Shown piece after piece: positions 28,053 to 39,499 of a DNA stretch of 64,000 nt. Both the position numbers and the translations under genes were made by a program. The notes under the pieces were generated by a model. The model was not told where the DNA came from, did not search any database, and was given only the letters and a program-made list of their open reading frames with translations. This DNA is from Borrelia miyamotoi (GTDB taxonomy: Bacteria > Spirochaetota > Spirochaetia > Borreliales > Borreliaceae). Where the stretch lies: contig NZ_AP024371.1 in assembly GCF_019668505.1 (NCBI RefSeq), positions 682,001-746,000 of the forward strand. The letters are read 5' to 3'. Position 1 is the first letter of the stretch. Each line of letters starts with the position of its first letter.

Positions 28053-29639
28053 ATGCAAGATATACTGATTTTAGATAAAGTTACTAAGCGGTATGGCGAT
28101 TTTATTGCAAATGATAATGTTTGTATAAGCTTTAAAAAGGGTAGAATACATGCAATTCTTGGTGAAAATGGTGCTGGCAAAACTACTTTAATGAAGACTA
28201 TTTATGGGATTCATAAGCCAGATAGTGGGAAAATTTTTTTAAGAGGAAAGGAACTACAACTTAAAGATTCAAGCGAGTCCATTTTGAATGGTATTGGAAT
28301 GGTTTTCCAACATTTTATGTTAATTCCAAGATTTACAGCTTTGCAAAATATTGTCTTAGGGTATGAAGATACAAGGTTTGGTTTTATTAATTATGCTCTT
28401 GCTAGAAAGAAGATACTTAAACTTTCTGAAAAATATGGTTTAAAAGTAGATATTGATAGTCTGATTGAAAATTTAGGTGTTGGGATGGGACAAAAAATAG
28501 AAATACTTAAAGTCCTTTATAGAAACTCAGATATTATTATTTTTGATGAACCTACAGCGGTGCTTACACCTAATGAGGTTGATGAATTCATGAATATTGT
28601 AAGAACATTGGCAATGGAAGGGCATACTGTAATACTTATTACACACAAAATAAAAGAAATAAAGACTGTGGCACACAAGTGTACAGTTATGCGTCTTGGA
28701 AAAGTAGTTGGAACTTTTGATGTTGCTGAGGTTGATGATAAAATCCTTGCTAGTTTGATGATATGCAAAGAAACTTCTCTTGATATTTCCAAGAAGCAGA
28801 TTGTTTATCACAAAAACATTCTTGAGATTAGAGACTTAAATGTTAAAGATGAACGAGATGTTTTAAAGGTTAAGAATGTGAATTTTAATCTTAGAGATGG
28901 TGAAATTTTTGGAATAGCTGGCATTGAAGGAAGTGGTCAAGAAGAATTAGTTGAAGCAATTCTTGGAGTTAAGAATGTCTTTAGTGGAGACATCCTTAAG
29001 AGGAGAGTTGATGGTAAGTTTGAATCAATAAAGGGTCTTAGTGTAAGACAAATAATAGATAAAAAAATTGGCCATATCCCATCTGATAGACAAAAACATG
29101 GTCTTATTTTAGACTTTAATATTTTTCAAAATATTGGGCTTAAGAGTTTTGATGATGCAAATTATTTAAAAATTAAGAGTAGTAATGTTGTAGGTAATGG
29201 TAGATCAAGATTTGAGTTCTTAAATGCTGTTAAGAAACAGTTCGTTAACTTTGATTTAGGCGCTCTTAAAAAAATAAGTGAGCAGCTTGCAGTATCATTT
29301 GATATTAGACCAAGGGATATTTTGAGTAAAGTTAGAAATTTATCTGGGGGTAATCAACAGAAAGTAATTATTGCACGTGAAATTAATTTGAAGCCTGAAA
29401 TTTTATTAGCAGTTCATCCTACAAGGGGACTTGATATAGGTGCTATTGAAAATGTTTATCAAAAGATAATGAAGCAAAGGGATGAAGGAATGACAGTTCT
29501 TCTTGTATCTCTTGAACTTTATGAGCTTATGAAAATTTGTGATAGGATAGCTGTAATGTATGATGGGAGAATTGTGGATGTTTTGGAGGATAATTTTGAT
29601 GCTGGTGTTATTGGTAAAATGATGATGGGAGTGGTTTGA
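28053..29639 (+). CDS. ABC transporter ATP-binding protein (nucleoside/sugar, double-ATPase type)
   Basis: Energises uptake through the two permeases encoded next to it. The 528 residues hold two fused ATPase domains, as in the MglA/RbsA/nucleoside-import family. The first has Walker A GENGAGKTT, Walker B IIIFDEPTA and the switch His in ILITHK. The second has a degenerate Walker A (GIEGSGQEE) but an intact signature LSGGNQQKV. The permeases are of the basic-membrane-protein/nucleoside type, and Borrelia encodes BmpA-D binding proteins elsewhere, so purine nucleosides are the likely substrate. No clear ribosome site precedes the ATG at 28053. Confidence 0.92.
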   Translation: MQDILILDKVTKRYGDFIANDNVCISFKKGRIHAILGENGAGKTTLMKTIYGIHKPDSGKIFLRGKELQLKDSSESILNGIGMVFQHFMLIPRFTALQNIVLGYEDTRFGFINYALARKKILKLSEKYGLKVDIDSLIENLGVGMGQKIEILKVLYRNSDIIIFDEPTAVLTPNEVDEFMNIVRTLAMEGHTVILITHKIKEIKTVAHKCTVMRLGKVVGTFDVAEVDDKILASLMICKETSLDISKKQIVYHKNILEIRDLNVKDERDVLKVKNVNFNLRDGEIFGIAGIEGSGQEELVEAILGVKNVFSGDILKRRVDGKFESIKGLSVRQIIDKKIGHIPSDRQKHGLILDFNIFQNIGLKSFDDANYLKIKSSNVVGNGRSRFEFLNAVKKQFVNFDLGALKKISEQLAVSFDIRPRDILSKVRNLSGGNQQKVIIAREINLKPEILLAVHPTRGLDIGAIENVYQKIMKQRDEGMTVLLVSLELYELMKICDRIAVMYDGRIVDVLEDNFDAGVIGKMMMGVV

Positions 29640-30770
29640 ATGATAATTAATGATGATAAATATAAAAAGGTAGTTATAGCGTTTTTAAATTCATCAGTAT
29701 TCATTAATTTTTTTTCGTTTTTTTTAGGGATTTTAATTCTTGGATTAATAGTATTGATTCTTGGGTATTCCCCTTTTAGAATGTACTATATAATGCTAGA
29801 AGGTGTATTTTCGTCTCCTAAGCATTTTGGATATATTTTAAGCTATGCCACGCCATTGATTTTTACAGGCCTTTCGATTGGCATTGCTTTAAAAGCAGGA
29901 CTTTTTAATATTGGTGTTGAAAGTCAATTTATGCTTGGTTCCATTTCAGCTTTGATAGCTGGAATTTTTTTAGATTTTTCTCCTTTATTACATGTAATTT
30001 TCATTTTTATTTTTTCCTTTTTAGCATCAGGAATTTTAGGAATTTTGATTGGATATTTAAAAATTAAATTCAATATAAGTGAAATAATTTCGGGGATAAT
30101 GTTTAATTGGATTTTATTTCATTTGAATAATTTAATTATAGATTTGTCTTTTATTAAAAAGGACAACAGTGATTTGTCTAGGTCCATTAGAGAAAGTGCT
30201 TTTATTGATTTTTTTGGTTCTTGGAAGTTTTCATCTGAGGGACTTGCTTATAGAGCAGAGCATCCATTTATTAATGATTTATTAAAGACTCCTCTTAATT
30301 TTGGGATAATTATTGGAATTGTTATTGCTATTTTAATTTGGATTTTATTGAATAAGACGATACTTGGGTTTAAAATAAAATCTGTAGGTTATAATATTGC
30401 TGCTTCTTATCGTGTGGGTATTGATATTAAAAAAGTTTTGATGTTTGTTATGTTTCTTTCGGGTGCACTTGCGGGGCTTGCAGGTGCTGTACAGGTTATG
30501 GGGGTTAATAAGTCAATATTTAAACTTTATTACATGGAAGGGACTGGTCTTAATGGTATAGCTGTTTCCTTAATAGGAAATAATTCGCCAATAGGAATAA
30601 TATTTGCAAGTATTTTATTTTCAGTTTTACTTTATGGGAGTGGTAGAGTTCAAAGTTTAATGAGTCTATCCTCTGCAGTTGTGACTTTAATGATAGGAAT
30701 AGTAATGATTTTAATTTCTGCTAGGCATTTTTTAAATAAGATATTCTTGGGGAGGTATAAAAAATGTTAG
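29640..30770 (+). CDS. ABC transporter permease (nucleoside type), first
   Basis: Inner-membrane channel subunit of the BPD_transp_2 family (376 residues) with about nine or ten hydrophobic segments. The family region AASYRVGIDIKKVLMFVMFLSGALAGLAGAVQVMG lies near residues 253-287. It starts on the base after the ATPase stop and overlaps the second permease by 7 bases, so the three proteins are made together. It should form a heterodimer with the next gene product. The long N-terminal extension relative to sugar permeases is usual for the nucleoside subgroup. Confidence 0.92.
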   Translation: MIINDDKYKKVVIAFLNSSVFINFFSFFLGILILGLIVLILGYSPFRMYYIMLEGVFSSPKHFGYILSYATPLIFTGLSIGIALKAGLFNIGVESQFMLGSISALIAGIFLDFSPLLHVIFIFIFSFLASGILGILIGYLKIKFNISEIISGIMFNWILFHLNNLIIDLSFIKKDNSDLSRSIRESAFIDFFGSWKFSSEGLAYRAEHPFINDLLKTPLNFGIIIGIVIAILIWILLNKTILGFKIKSVGYNIAASYRVGIDIKKVLMFVMFLSGALAGLAGAVQVMGVNKSIFKLYYMEGTGLNGIAVSLIGNNSPIGIIFASILFSVLLYGSGRVQSLMSLSSAVVTLMIGIVMILISARHFLNKIFLGRYKKC

Positions 30771-31690
30771 ATGCACTACTATTTATAATCAGTGAAACTC
30801 TTGTAAATTCTCAGACCTTAATTTTGGCTGGTCTTGGAGGTCTTATAAGTGAAAAAAGTGGAATAATAAATATTGGTATTGAAGGTACAATGACGCTTGG
30901 GGCATTTGTTGGTGCTACTTTTGCATATTATTATGGGAGTCCATTATTTGCAATTATTGTTGGAGGTCTATCAGGACTTGTTCTCTCAATCCTTCATGCC
31001 ATTTTTACTATTTTTTTTCAATCAGATCAGATAATAACTGGGATGGCTATTAATTTTTTGGGGCCAGCTATTGCCATGTTGCTTGGGACTTTTATTTTTG
31101 GTTCTGTTTCAACTCCTCCAATAGATATTAAATTGCCTGTTTTTTTGGAAGGTGTCTTAGATAAAAAGTCTCTTATGTTTCAAATTTTTGGTAAAAGGTA
31201 TTCACTCCATATGGCAATAATGTGTGTTATTCTTTTTCATATTGTATTTAAATACACTAAAATTGGACTGAGAATTAAAGCTAGTGGTGAGGATCCAGAA
31301 GTTGTAGAATCGCTTGGGGTTAATGTTATTATGATTAGGTTTTTTTGTGTACTTTTAAGTGGATTATTTGCGGGAATGTCTGGAGCAGTGCTTTCTACTG
31401 TGATTGCTTCAAGTTATACTCAAGGAATTATTGGTGGGCAAGGTTTTATTGCTATTGTCATGTTAATTTTTGGGAATTGGCAATCTTTTGGAATTTTAAT
31501 GGGTAGTTTTTTATTTTCTTTTGTAAGAACTCTTGTTGTTATGATATCCCAAATTTCTTTTTTTTCTTTAATGATTTCTCCTAAAATATTAATCATTTTA
31601 CCTTATGTGGCTGTGATTCTGAGTCTTATGTTTTTTGCAAAAAATAATTATGCTCCTAAATCTTTAGGTTGTCCTTATAAAAAATGTTGA
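30764..31690 (+). CDS. ABC transporter permease (nucleoside type), second
   Basis: A 308-residue permease of the same family as its neighbour, with about eight hydrophobic segments. It has the typical opening LAGLGGLISEKSGIINIGIEGTMTLGAFVGA and the coupling region GLRIKASGEDPEVVESLGVNVIMIR. It completes the ATPase-permease-permease unit. No binding-protein gene is adjacent; in Borrelia that role is filled by Bmp lipoproteins encoded elsewhere. Confidence 0.93.
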   Translation: MLDALLFIISETLVNSQTLILAGLGGLISEKSGIINIGIEGTMTLGAFVGATFAYYYGSPLFAIIVGGLSGLVLSILHAIFTIFFQSDQIITGMAINFLGPAIAMLLGTFIFGSVSTPPIDIKLPVFLEGVLDKKSLMFQIFGKRYSLHMAIMCVILFHIVFKYTKIGLRIKASGEDPEVVESLGVNVIMIRFFCVLLSGLFAGMSGAVLSTVIASSYTQGIIGGQGFIAIVMLIFGNWQSFGILMGSFLFSFVRTLVVMISQISFFSLMISPKILIILPYVAVILSLMFFAKNNYAPKSLGCPYKKC

Positions 31691-31818
31691 TTTTTATTCT
31701 TATTTTTTTTAATATACTGTTTAAATTATTTGAGGTTTATTTGGGGAATTATGTTTTTTGGTATATCTTTTATAAAGATATCTACTTAATTCTTGGGTTT
31801 GTTAAATTAATTAGGTGA
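31687..31818 (+). CDS. Possible 43-residue hydrophobic small protein
   Basis: TTG at 31687 overlaps the stop of the second permease (TTGA) and opens 43 codons encoding a hydrophobic aromatic peptide (starting IFILIFFNILFKLFEVYLGN), ending at TGA 31816-31818. Such an open run is a little unusual in DNA this AT-rich, and translational coupling is possible. However, there is no good ribosome site, and a palindrome lies inside it. It may be chance. Confidence 0.25.
   Translation: MIFILIFFNILFKLFEVYLGNYVFWYIFYKDIYLILGFVKLIR
31763..31781. other. Palindrome upstream of mcp4
   Basis: ATATCTTT (31763-31770) and AAAGATAT (31774-31781) form a perfect 8-base dyad around TAT, about 60 bases before the mcp4 start. 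It could be an operator or a weak terminator of the transporter operon; no T-run follows. Confidence 0.35.
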
Positions 31819-31842
31819 GTAGTTAATTTACGAGGTAGTTTT

Positions 31843-34077
31843 ATGTTGAAAATTAAGCATAAGTTCATTGGATTTTTGTTTTTATATTTATTGATAACTA
31901 TATTGTTTTTCTCTTTGATTTTTAAATTTGTTTTGGGTAATTATTTAGAAAGTTATTATAAGCAATTTACAAGATTGCAATTAAGACGAGCTGCCTTTTT
32001 TATGCAGTCTTTGTTGGATACATTTTATATCGTAATTGATGGTGCAAGTTCTACTTTAGCTCTTGAGAGTATACAAGAATATTCTTCTTTTAAGAATGGT
32101 GGGCGTGGTTTTTCAGAAGTCGATTGTAACTGGCTTGCAGAAAATTCTAAAATGGTTATTGATACTTTAAAGATGGATAAAAGATATCGAAGTCGATTAT
32201 ATGAGATATTATTGGATTTAAAACTTAATAGTTTCTATGAAGAATTTGCATTTCTTGATTTTGATGGTAAAGTAATTGTTACGACAAGACATGAAAATAA
32301 TATAGATTTTGGTCAGTCTGAAGCAAGTGCTAGCTATATTAAGAAATCTTTAGAAAGTTATGAAAAGAATAAATTAAAGTTTATTGGCTGGTATTCTGAT
32401 CTTACTGAGGGGATAGCAGGAGAGATTGCTGTGAGATCTCACTATGCGGATAAGAAAGCTTCTGCTATAGTTGTTCCTGTGTATTCAGCAGAAGATAAAA
32501 TTGTTTTTGGTTATTTAGTAGGTTATTTACTCGATGATATTATAAGAGATAAATTGGATAGAGTTAGATTTGGTTTTTATAATAGAGGAAATTTATCCTA
32601 TTTAGATCCGCATAATAATCTTGTTAATCCTTTAATAGAATATCGTGAGGGTTCTAAGGTTAGTGATAAATTTATTGGTACTTTAAAGAATACATTATCC
32701 AAGCCTCCTAGAAAACCTGCTGTGTCAACTGAGATACCAGTTTATCAAGTTGAGAGAGCTTATTTTCCAGAGATGAAGTTGTATAATTATTTTGCCATAT
32801 TGCCTATTAGCAGTGAGCTTGGGAAAAATAGCGGAATTCTTATTGCAAGAATTCCTTATGAAGATATTTATGGTGTTGTTGACAGTTTGGCTTTTAAATT
32901 TATTGCATGTTCTATTTTAGGAATTATCATATTGGTTGTTATTTTTGCAGTAAAGGCAGAAACAATTATTAGTTCTAGGTTGAATCTGGTTGGAAAATTA
33001 GTGAAAGAAATAGTTCAAGGTAATTTAGATAAAAGTTATGTTATTGATGGTGATAAATATTCTGATGAGCTTAGTTCATTAGGCTTGCAAATTATTAAAA
33101 TGAGAAATGCTATTGCGGATGCTGTTGTAAGTGTACTTAAGAACATTAATTATGTTAATAAAGCAAGTCTTGAAGTTGCTAATTCAAGTCAAAACTTAAG
33201 TTCTAGTTCATTACAGCAAGCTTCAACGCTTGAAGAAATGTCAGCTAATATTGAACAAATATCAGCTGGAGTGAAGATGAGTGCGAATAATTCCCGAGAA
33301 ACAGAGCAAATCGCATTGATTACTAATGAAAATGCTCAAATAGGGGGTAAGGCTGTTGAGGAATCTGTTATGGCTATGCAAGCCATTGTTGAGAAGGTTA
33401 GTGTTATTGAGGAGATAGCTAGAAAAACTAATTTGCTTGCTTTAAATGCGGCTATTGAAGCTGCAAGAGCTGGGGAGGAAGGCAAAGGATTTGCTGTTGT
33501 GGCAAGTGAAATTAGGAAGCTTGCTGATCTTAGTAAGGAGTCTGCTCTTGAGATTGGTGAACTGGTTGATAAAAATTCTAAATTGGCAGCAGAGGCTGGA
33601 TTGATCTTTAAAGAAATGTTACCTGAAATAGAAAAAACCACTGATCTTGTAAAGAAGATTTCTGAGGGAAGCTATAAGCAAAATGAGCAAATTATGCAGT
33701 TTAAAATGGCCCTTGATCAGGTTGAAGAAGTTGTTCAGGCTTCAGCATCAAGCAGTGAAGAGCTTTCAAGTATGGCTGATAGAATGCTTGAAAAGGCCAA
33801 AGAGCTTAGACAGGTAATATCTTGTTTCAAGATTAAAGATTTTGAGGTTGGTACTTCTGATGAATTTAGCTCTATTGAGGATGGTGTTATGATTAAAGAT
33901 CTTGCTTCTTTAAATGTAAAAGATAATTCCTCTTTAGGAGATAGTCAAAATGATAATATACATGGCGATTTAACTGTAAGTCATAATAAGTCTATTAATA
34001 AGAGGGTAGATCCTAAAAAAGCTATTGATGTTGCCGATAAGGACTTAGATTTTGATGAGGACTTTTCAGATTTTTAG
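31843..34077 (+). CDS. mcp4: Methyl-accepting chemotaxis protein Mcp4
   Basis: Inner-membrane chemoreceptor that would control CheA through CheW. The 744 residues have a first span at about 9-30, a periplasmic sensor domain of about 300 residues (containing a Cache-like [12 protein letters not shown]), a second span near 350-370, a HAMP linker and a cytoplasmic signalling helix bundle. The conserved hairpin tip [34 protein letters not shown] lies near 530-560. A long acidic tail after about residue 660 has no obvious pentapeptide tether. It is followed 29 bases later by mcp5. Confidence 0.95.
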   Translation: MLKIKHKFIGFLFLYLLITILFFSLIFKFVLGNYLESYYKQFTRLQLRRAAFFMQSLLDTFYIVIDGASSTLALESIQEYSSFKNGGRGFSEVDCNWLAENSKMVIDTLKMDKRYRSRLYEILLDLKLNSFYEEFAFLDFDGKVIVTTRHENNIDFGQSEASASYIKKSLESYEKNKLKFIGWYSDLTEGIAGEIAVRSHYADKKASAIVVPVYSAEDKIVFGYLVGYLLDDIIRDKLDRVRFGFYNRGNLSYLDPHNNLVNPLIEYREGSKVSDKFIGTLKNTLSKPPRKPAVSTEIPVYQVERAYFPEMKLYNYFAILPISSELGKNSGILIARIPYEDIYGVVDSLAFKFIACSILGIIILVVIFAVKAETIISSRLNLVGKLVKEIVQGNLDKSYVIDGDKYSDELSSLGLQIIKMRNAIADAVVSVLKNINYVNKASLEVANSSQNLSSSSLQQASTLEEMSANIEQISAGVKMSANNSRETEQIALITNENAQIGGKAVEESVMAMQAIVEKVSVIEEIARKTNLLALNAAIEAARAGEEGKGFAVVASEIRKLADLSKESALEIGELVDKNSKLAAEAGLIFKEMLPEIEKTTDLVKKISEGSYKQNEQIMQFKMALDQVEEVVQASASSSEELSSMADRMLEKAKELRQVISCFKIKDFEVGTSDEFSSIEDGVMIKDLASLNVKDNSSLGDSQNDNIHGDLTVSHNKSINKRVDPKKAIDVADKDLDFDEDFSDF

Positions 34078-34106
34078 AATTTATTTTTGTGAGAGGTGGT
34101 TAGTGT

Positions 34107-36008
34107 ATGAAGCTGAAAGTTAGGATATTGCTTATTGTTAGTATTTCTATATCAATTTTTATTTCTATATTGTTTATCATATTTGGGTTGTTGATTAATT
34201 CTAGTTTAGTAGATCAACAGTTAGATCTTATGCAAAATTTTATTGGGAATGTCAAAGATTCTTTAACGATTTATCTTTCCTCAATGGAAAAAAGGGCAAA
34301 AATTAATTCAATGTATTTAGATTCTTTAGCTAAATTTGAATCAATGAATAAGAATAAGTCTAAAAGAATAGAAGCTATTTTAGATCAAGTTGAGATCTTG
34401 GGAAAAACAAGCAAAGGCGATAATCTGATGATAACGAATAAGAAGGGTGAAGTAGTATTGACTACTGCTGTTAGAGATAATAGTGATTATGGTGTTTCTG
34501 TTGCAGATAAGGAATACTTTGCTAAGTTAAGGGAAACTACTTCTATTTATAACTCTTCTGTTCTTTTGGCAGATTATGGATCTGTTGAAGCGGTTTTAAT
34601 GAAAGATATTTCTAAAATAAGAAATAAGGCGGGACAAATTCCTTATTTGTTAATAGGACTTCCTTTAAAGGATTATGAAACCGGTTATATTTTTGGTTAT
34701 TTTATGCTCTTTCATTCACTTGATTATATTTATAACTCGTTTAAAGGTATTACTTTTGGCGCATTGGGTAGTGGCCGGGCTATGGTATTTGATAAAGCAG
34801 GTTCATTTCTTGTTCATCATAAATGGTTGCCTGGTGATAACTTAATTAATGCTAATTCGTACTACAATGATGTGGTTAAAAATACGTATGAAGATTTAAT
34901 TCAAAAAAATAAGGAAATTAGCTTAAAAAATTACATGGATCCTTATGGAAAAAAGTTTGTTGGAATTGCGAAAAAAGTGCAATGTCAGTTATCTAATTTT
35001 CCTTTTATAGTATATATACGAGCTAATGTTAATGATTTTTATTATATGTCTAGACTGACTAATTTAATTTTGGGAATAAGTTTTGTCATTACTTTAATTA
35101 TTCTTGGATTGGTTACTATTTATCTTGTAGGAAAGCTTAGTTCTTCTTTAAATAGAATTTTAGTTTATTCTGAAAGACTGGCTTCTGGAGATTTTACTGT
35201 TTCAAATAATCCTTTAGAATGGGAAACCTTAGAACTTTATGAATTGTATGAAAATTTAGAACTTTTGAGGTCTAAATTTTCGTCTCTTGCAAGAGGAGTT
35301 AATGAGAATCTTGATTATCTTTATGAGAATGCAATTCAGGTAGCAAATGCTAGTCAAAATTTGAGTTCTGGAGCAGTTGAACAAGCGTCTACATTAGAAG
35401 AGATGACGGCAAACATTGAGCAGATATCTCAGGGTGTTACCGAGAATACTGGGAATGCGTCTACTACCGAGAGTATTGCTGTTAGTACTAATGAGAGAAC
35501 CAAAGAGGGACATAAGTCTGTTGTTAAAGCCATTGAGGCGATGAAAATTATTACAGATAAAATAAGCGTTATTGATGAGATAACCCGACAAACTAATTTA
35601 CTTGCTTTAAATGCTTCTATTGAGGCTGCTAGGGTAGGAAATAAGGGAAAAGGTTTTGAAGTTGTTGCTGCTGAGGTCAGAAAGCTTGCTGATCAAAGCA
35701 AGGAGTCTGCTAGAGAAATTATTGATATTGCGCAGGAAAGTTTAACTATTGCAAGTAAAGCAGGTAATAATTTTGAACAGATTGTTCCTGGAATGGAGGA
35801 AACAGCTAAACTTGTTAAGAATATTACTTGTGAGAGTTCTAACCAGAGTAATCAAATTGAACAGTTTAAGAATGCAATAGAACAAGTTAGTCAGTTGGTT
35901 CAAACAACAGCATCAAGTAGCGAAGAACTCTCAGCAATGTCTGAGAGAATGTTGGAAAGTGTTAAACATTTGAAGGAATCAGTAGATTATTTTAAGATTA
36001 ATCAATAA
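34107..36008 (+). CDS. mcp5: Methyl-accepting chemotaxis protein Mcp5
   Basis: Second receptor of the tandem pair, 633 residues. First span is about 7-30, then a periplasmic Cache-type sensor ([33 protein letters not shown]). The second span is near 322-345 and is followed by HAMP and the signalling domain with tip [33 protein letters not shown]. The cytoplasmic half resembles Mcp4 closely while the sensors differ, as expected for receptors sharing one kinase. A candidate terminator overlaps its stop codon. The opposite-strand mnmA ends just downstream. Confidence 0.95.
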   Translation: MKLKVRILLIVSISISIFISILFIIFGLLINSSLVDQQLDLMQNFIGNVKDSLTIYLSSMEKRAKINSMYLDSLAKFESMNKNKSKRIEAILDQVEILGKTSKGDNLMITNKKGEVVLTTAVRDNSDYGVSVADKEYFAKLRETTSIYNSSVLLADYGSVEAVLMKDISKIRNKAGQIPYLLIGLPLKDYETGYIFGYFMLFHSLDYIYNSFKGITFGALGSGRAMVFDKAGSFLVHHKWLPGDNLINANSYYNDVVKNTYEDLIQKNKEISLKNYMDPYGKKFVGIAKKVQCQLSNFPFIVYIRANVNDFYYMSRLTNLILGISFVITLIILGLVTIYLVGKLSSSLNRILVYSERLASGDFTVSNNPLEWETLELYELYENLELLRSKFSSLARGVNENLDYLYENAIQVANASQNLSSGAVEQASTLEEMTANIEQISQGVTENTGNASTTESIAVSTNERTKEGHKSVVKAIEAMKIITDKISVIDEITRQTNLLALNASIEAARVGNKGKGFEVVAAEVRKLADQSKESAREIIDIAQESLTIASKAGNNFEQIVPGMEETAKLVKNITCESSNQSNQIEQFKNAIEQVSQLVQTTASSSEELSAMSERMLESVKHLKESVDYFKINQ

Positions 36009-36039
36009 TTTATAGGGATTTGGATATACCTATAAATTA
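36006..36039. terminator. Hairpin between convergent mcp5 and mnmA
   Basis: TAATTTATAGG (36006-36016, including the mcp5 stop) pairs perfectly with CCTATAAATTA (36029-36039) around a 12-base loop. Its place between two convergent genes suits a bidirectional terminator, although the T-tracts are weak. Confidence 0.5.
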
Positions 36040-36061
36040 CTATGTCTAAACATATATGCTG

Positions 36062-37126
36062 TTATGTTAGTGTTTTGAGGATTTTAGCTCCGCCCAGGCA
36101 TTCATCTTCTTGATAAAATATGCAGAATTGTCCAGGTGAGATTCCATAGTCTTTTTCTTCTAGGGTAACCTTTATGAAATCGTTTTTTAACATTGCTATT
36201 TTGCATTTTATTTTTTTCTCTCCATGTCTTATTTTGGCATTTAAGTTATCGTGATTTGATGGTCGATTTATCCAGTTTGTTTTGTGTACTATAAATTGTT
36301 GTTTCCCTTGTCTTAAGTAGTTTTTGCTGTTTGAGATGTAAATGATGTTATTTTGAATGTCTTTTTCTACGACAAACCATGGTCCATTGTTAAGTTTGAG
36401 ACCTTTCCTTTGTCCAATTGTAAAAAACCAATATCCATTATGTGTTCCAAGTATTTTGCTCGTTTCTTTTTCTATGATATTACCTTTAAGTTCTCCTAAA
36501 TGATATTTTATAAATTCGTTGTATTTGATTTTTCCAAGAAAACAAATTCCCTGACTGTCTTTTCTATTTTTATTAGGCAGATCTATTTTATGTGCTATTT
36601 GTCTTATTTCAGTTTTTAATAGGTTTCCTAATGGAAAGTGCAATTTTGATATTTGTTCTCTAGACAGATGAGATAAGAAATAGCTTTGATCTTTTATTTT
36701 ATCTTTGGCTTGTTTAAGTATGTAATTGTTATTTTTATTTTCTATTTTGGCATAGTGTCCTGTAACAATTAAATTATAATTTTCATTGAGCTTGTCAAAG
36801 AATACTCCAAATTTTATTCTTTGGTTGCAGAATATATCTGGACTTGGGGTATTCCCAAGCTTTAATTCTTCAATAGCATAAGTTACTATTGTGTTATAAT
36901 ATTCATCTTGTAGACTAATGATTTCATATGGTACATCGAATTTTTTACACACAGCCTCTACATAATTAATATCTTCTTTCCAAGGGCAGTTTCCAATGTA
37001 GGAAAGTTCATCTTCAAGCCATATTTTTAGATAATAACATTTTATGTTCTTACAGCCTTTTTTTATCATTGTATAAAGAGCTACAGAGCTATCTACTCCG
37101 CCAGATAGAAGTACTGCTATTTTCAT
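36062..37126 (-). CDS. mnmA: tRNA-specific 2-thiouridylase MnmA
   Basis: Adds sulphur to uridine 34 in the wobble position of Lys, Glu and Gln tRNAs. The PP-loop for [15 protein letters not shown], is at the N-terminus. The catalytic cysteines are in [16 protein letters not shown] (about residue 102) and in GICFLGK (about residue 199). A C-terminal beta-barrel ([10 protein letters not shown]) completes the usual fold at 354 residues. It is a single minus-strand gene, divergent from the mevalonate operon. Confidence 0.96.
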   Translation of the reverse strand: MKIAVLLSGGVDSSVALYTMIKKGCKNIKCYYLKIWLEDELSYIGNCPWKEDINYVEAVCKKFDVPYEIISLQDEYYNTIVTYAIEELKLGNTPSPDIFCNQRIKFGVFFDKLNENYNLIVTGHYAKIENKNNNYILKQAKDKIKDQSYFLSHLSREQISKLHFPLGNLLKTEIRQIAHKIDLPNKNRKDSQGICFLGKIKYNEFIKYHLGELKGNIIEKETSKILGTHNGYWFFTIGQRKGLKLNNGPWFVVEKDIQNNIIYISNSKNYLRQGKQQFIVHKTNWINRPSNHDNLNAKIRHGEKKIKCKIAMLKNDFIKVTLEEKDYGISPGQFCIFYQEDECLGGAKILKTLT

Positions 37127-37224
37127 AATTTGTTTTCTCCCTTCATCATAATAGTATATTGAACTTTGATGTTTTTATGATCTATAGTATAATACTTTAG
37201 AATCATTTTTTTGTTGGAGTGAAA

Positions 37225-38451
37225 ATGATGAAGGTAGGTATTAGTGATATTAGAGTTTTTTTGCCTTTAAATTGTTTGGATTTACGTGTCCTTTTAGAAA
37301 ATTCTTTATATAATGCGGATGAAAATTTTTTTAGGAAATTTAATAGAGCAATTGATGCAACTTTTCAAAATGCATTTAGATTTACAAGTACAAATGAAGA
37401 TAGTGTTACGATGGCTAGCTCTGCTGTTAAGCTAATTTTTGATAATAATGATCTTAAATTAGATAAGATAAGGTTATTCTTAGGAGGAACTGAAACGGGC
37501 GTAGACTATTCAAAATCAATTTCATCTTATGTTTATGGGGCTCTTAAGTTAGCTGGTATTGATTTAAAAAACAATTTCTTGACCTTCCAAGTTCAGCATG
37601 CATGCGCAGGTTCTGCACTTTCTTTGCACAGTGCTGCAAGTATTTTAAGCCATTTAGATAAATCTGAGTATGGCATAGTATTTTCTAGTGATATTGCACA
37701 TTATAGTAATATGACCACAGCAGAGATTACTCAGGGAGCTGGAGCAACAGCAGTGCTTATTGAGCAAAATCCAAAGATTTTATCTATCAATCTGTCTGAA
37801 TTTGGGGTTTATACTGATGATGTTGATGATTTCTTTAGGCCATTTGGAAGTCTTGAGGCTAAAGTAAAAGGACGATATTCTATTGAATGCTATAATAAGG
37901 CAAATGAAGAAGCTTTAGCAAATTTTGCATATAAGAAAAATATGAGTATTAAGGATTTATTTTCTAAGTATAGGTTTATTTTACATGTACCTTTTGCAAA
38001 AATGCCTATAGAATCGATGCATTATGTTTTAAAAAAATATTATAGTGAGGATGAATCTGAGAGAAATGCTTATTTAGAATCCATAGACTTTTATGATTCT
38101 GTTGAGGCTTCTAAAGATGTGGGCAATTTATATACTGGTTCAATATTTTTGTCTTTAATGTCATATTTAAAGCGAGTGTTTGCAAAAAAAGATATTAGTG
38201 GAGAGAAAATACTTTTTTGTTCTTATGGTTCTGGTAATATTATGGTTATTTATGAGCTTACAGTTGAAGATGGTGCTCAATTTGTTGTTAAAACCTGGGA
38301 TATTGATAAAATACTGTCAGTAAAGCACAATGCAAATTTTGATGAGTATAGAGATTTTTTTGAAAATAAGATCGTTCCTGGTGAATCCCAAGGATTTTAT
38401 TTAAAAGAAATTAGAGATGATGGATACCGGGTTTATGGGTATCGAGCCTAA
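37225..38451 (+). CDS. mvaS: Hydroxymethylglutaryl-CoA synthase
   Basis: Condenses acetyl-CoA with acetoacetyl-CoA to HMG-CoA, the entry to the mevalonate pathway. The catalytic Cys is in [11 protein letters not shown] (about residue 127), with the family's [13 protein letters not shown] before it and PFAKM carrying the active-site His region ([10 protein letters not shown]). GGAG at 37216-37219 precedes two adjacent ATGs (37225, 37228), either of which may be used. It opens a six-gene cluster in which nearly every gene overlaps the next, and its 3' end overlaps fni by 35 bases. Confidence 0.95.
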   Translation: MMKVGISDIRVFLPLNCLDLRVLLENSLYNADENFFRKFNRAIDATFQNAFRFTSTNEDSVTMASSAVKLIFDNNDLKLDKIRLFLGGTETGVDYSKSISSYVYGALKLAGIDLKNNFLTFQVQHACAGSALSLHSAASILSHLDKSEYGIVFSSDIAHYSNMTTAEITQGAGATAVLIEQNPKILSINLSEFGVYTDDVDDFFRPFGSLEAKVKGRYSIECYNKANEEALANFAYKKNMSIKDLFSKYRFILHVPFAKMPIESMHYVLKKYYSEDESERNAYLESIDFYDSVEASKDVGNLYTGSIFLSLMSYLKRVFAKKDISGEKILFCSYGSGNIMVIYELTVEDGAQFVVKTWDIDKILSVKHNANFDEYRDFFENKIVPGESQGFYLKEIRDDGYRVYGYRA

Positions 38452-39499
38452 TATATTAAATAATAAGAAACGACAGATTGAAATTTGTTTAAATAAAGAA
38501 GATGTAAGTAAGAGTGATAATTTTTTAAATTATGTTAATTTAAAACATGATGCACTTAGTGAGCTTAATTTTTGCGAGATAGATACAGGTGAGAGTATAT
38601 TTGGTTATAATATTGCTATGCCCATTTTTATTTCATCAATGACAGGGGGTGTTAGAGAGGGCAATGAACTAAATATATCTCTTGTTAAGATTGCAAATGA
38701 TTTAGGAATTCCAATGGGTTTGGGTTCCTTTAAGCTTGTATTTAAATATCCTGAATATATTAAAGATTTTGCCTTAAGAAAGTATGCTGATAATATACCT
38801 TTATTTTCAAATATTGGTGCTCTTCAATTAAGAGAGTTTGGAATTTTTGAGATAATTGAGATGAATAAGAAACTTGAGGTTGATGCTATAATTGTTCATT
38901 TGAATTCAGGCCAGGAATTAATGAATTCAAAAGGTGAGAGAAACTTTAAGGGAATTAAGGACTCAATTGCTAGCCTTTGTTCTGCATCAAATTTACCGGT
39001 TATTGTTAAAGAAACAGGCTTTGGCATTTCTCCTGATTCTGTTATTAGTTTGCTAGATCTTGGGGTTTCTTATGTTGATTTAGCTGGGAGTGGTGGAACT
39101 AACTGGGTATTGGTTGAAGGAATCAAAGAAGAAAATTTGGATGTTGCATCTTGTTTTTCTAATTGGGGAATACCTTCAGTTTTAACGTTACTTAGTATTA
39201 AGGATTCTTTTAAAGCTAAAATTTTTGCATCAGGAGGGTATAATACTGGAATGGATATTGCTAAAGGAATTGTTCTTGGCGCTAAGTTGGTAGGCGTTGC
39301 ATCAGCCGTTCTGAGGGCTTTTTTTGCAGGAGGTGAAGTTGCTTTATATAAACTTTTGAAGGATTATGAATATGTTTTGAAGATGGCTATGCTTCTAAGT
39401 AATAGTAAGAATTTGGCACAGTTTAGGGTCAATAAATATTTTTTAAGTTATCCCTTGCTGTCTAATGTTAAGAGCTTTAAAAAGTTTTATGAGGCTTAG
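38417..39499 (+). CDS. fni: Isopentenyl-diphosphate isomerase, type II (FMN)
   Basis: Interconverts isopentenyl and dimethylallyl diphosphate using reduced FMN. The 360 residues match the type II fold: [53 protein letters not shown] and [24 protein letters not shown]. It is unrelated to the type I isomerase. The start is one of two adjacent ATGs at 38417/38420 inside mvaS, read in another frame. It ends within the upstream part of the HMG-CoA reductase frame. Confidence 0.95.
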   Translation: MMDTGFMGIEPNILNNKKRQIEICLNKEDVSKSDNFLNYVNLKHDALSELNFCEIDTGESIFGYNIAMPIFISSMTGGVREGNELNISLVKIANDLGIPMGLGSFKLVFKYPEYIKDFALRKYADNIPLFSNIGALQLREFGIFEIIEMNKKLEVDAIIVHLNSGQELMNSKGERNFKGIKDSIASLCSASNLPVIVKETGFGISPDSVISLLDLGVSYVDLAGSGGTNWVLVEGIKEENLDVASCFSNWGIPSVLTLLSIKDSFKAKIFASGGYNTGMDIAKGIVLGAKLVGVASAVLRAFFAGGEVALYKLLKDYEYVLKMAMLLSNSKNLAQFRVNKYFLSYPLLSNVKSFKKFYEA

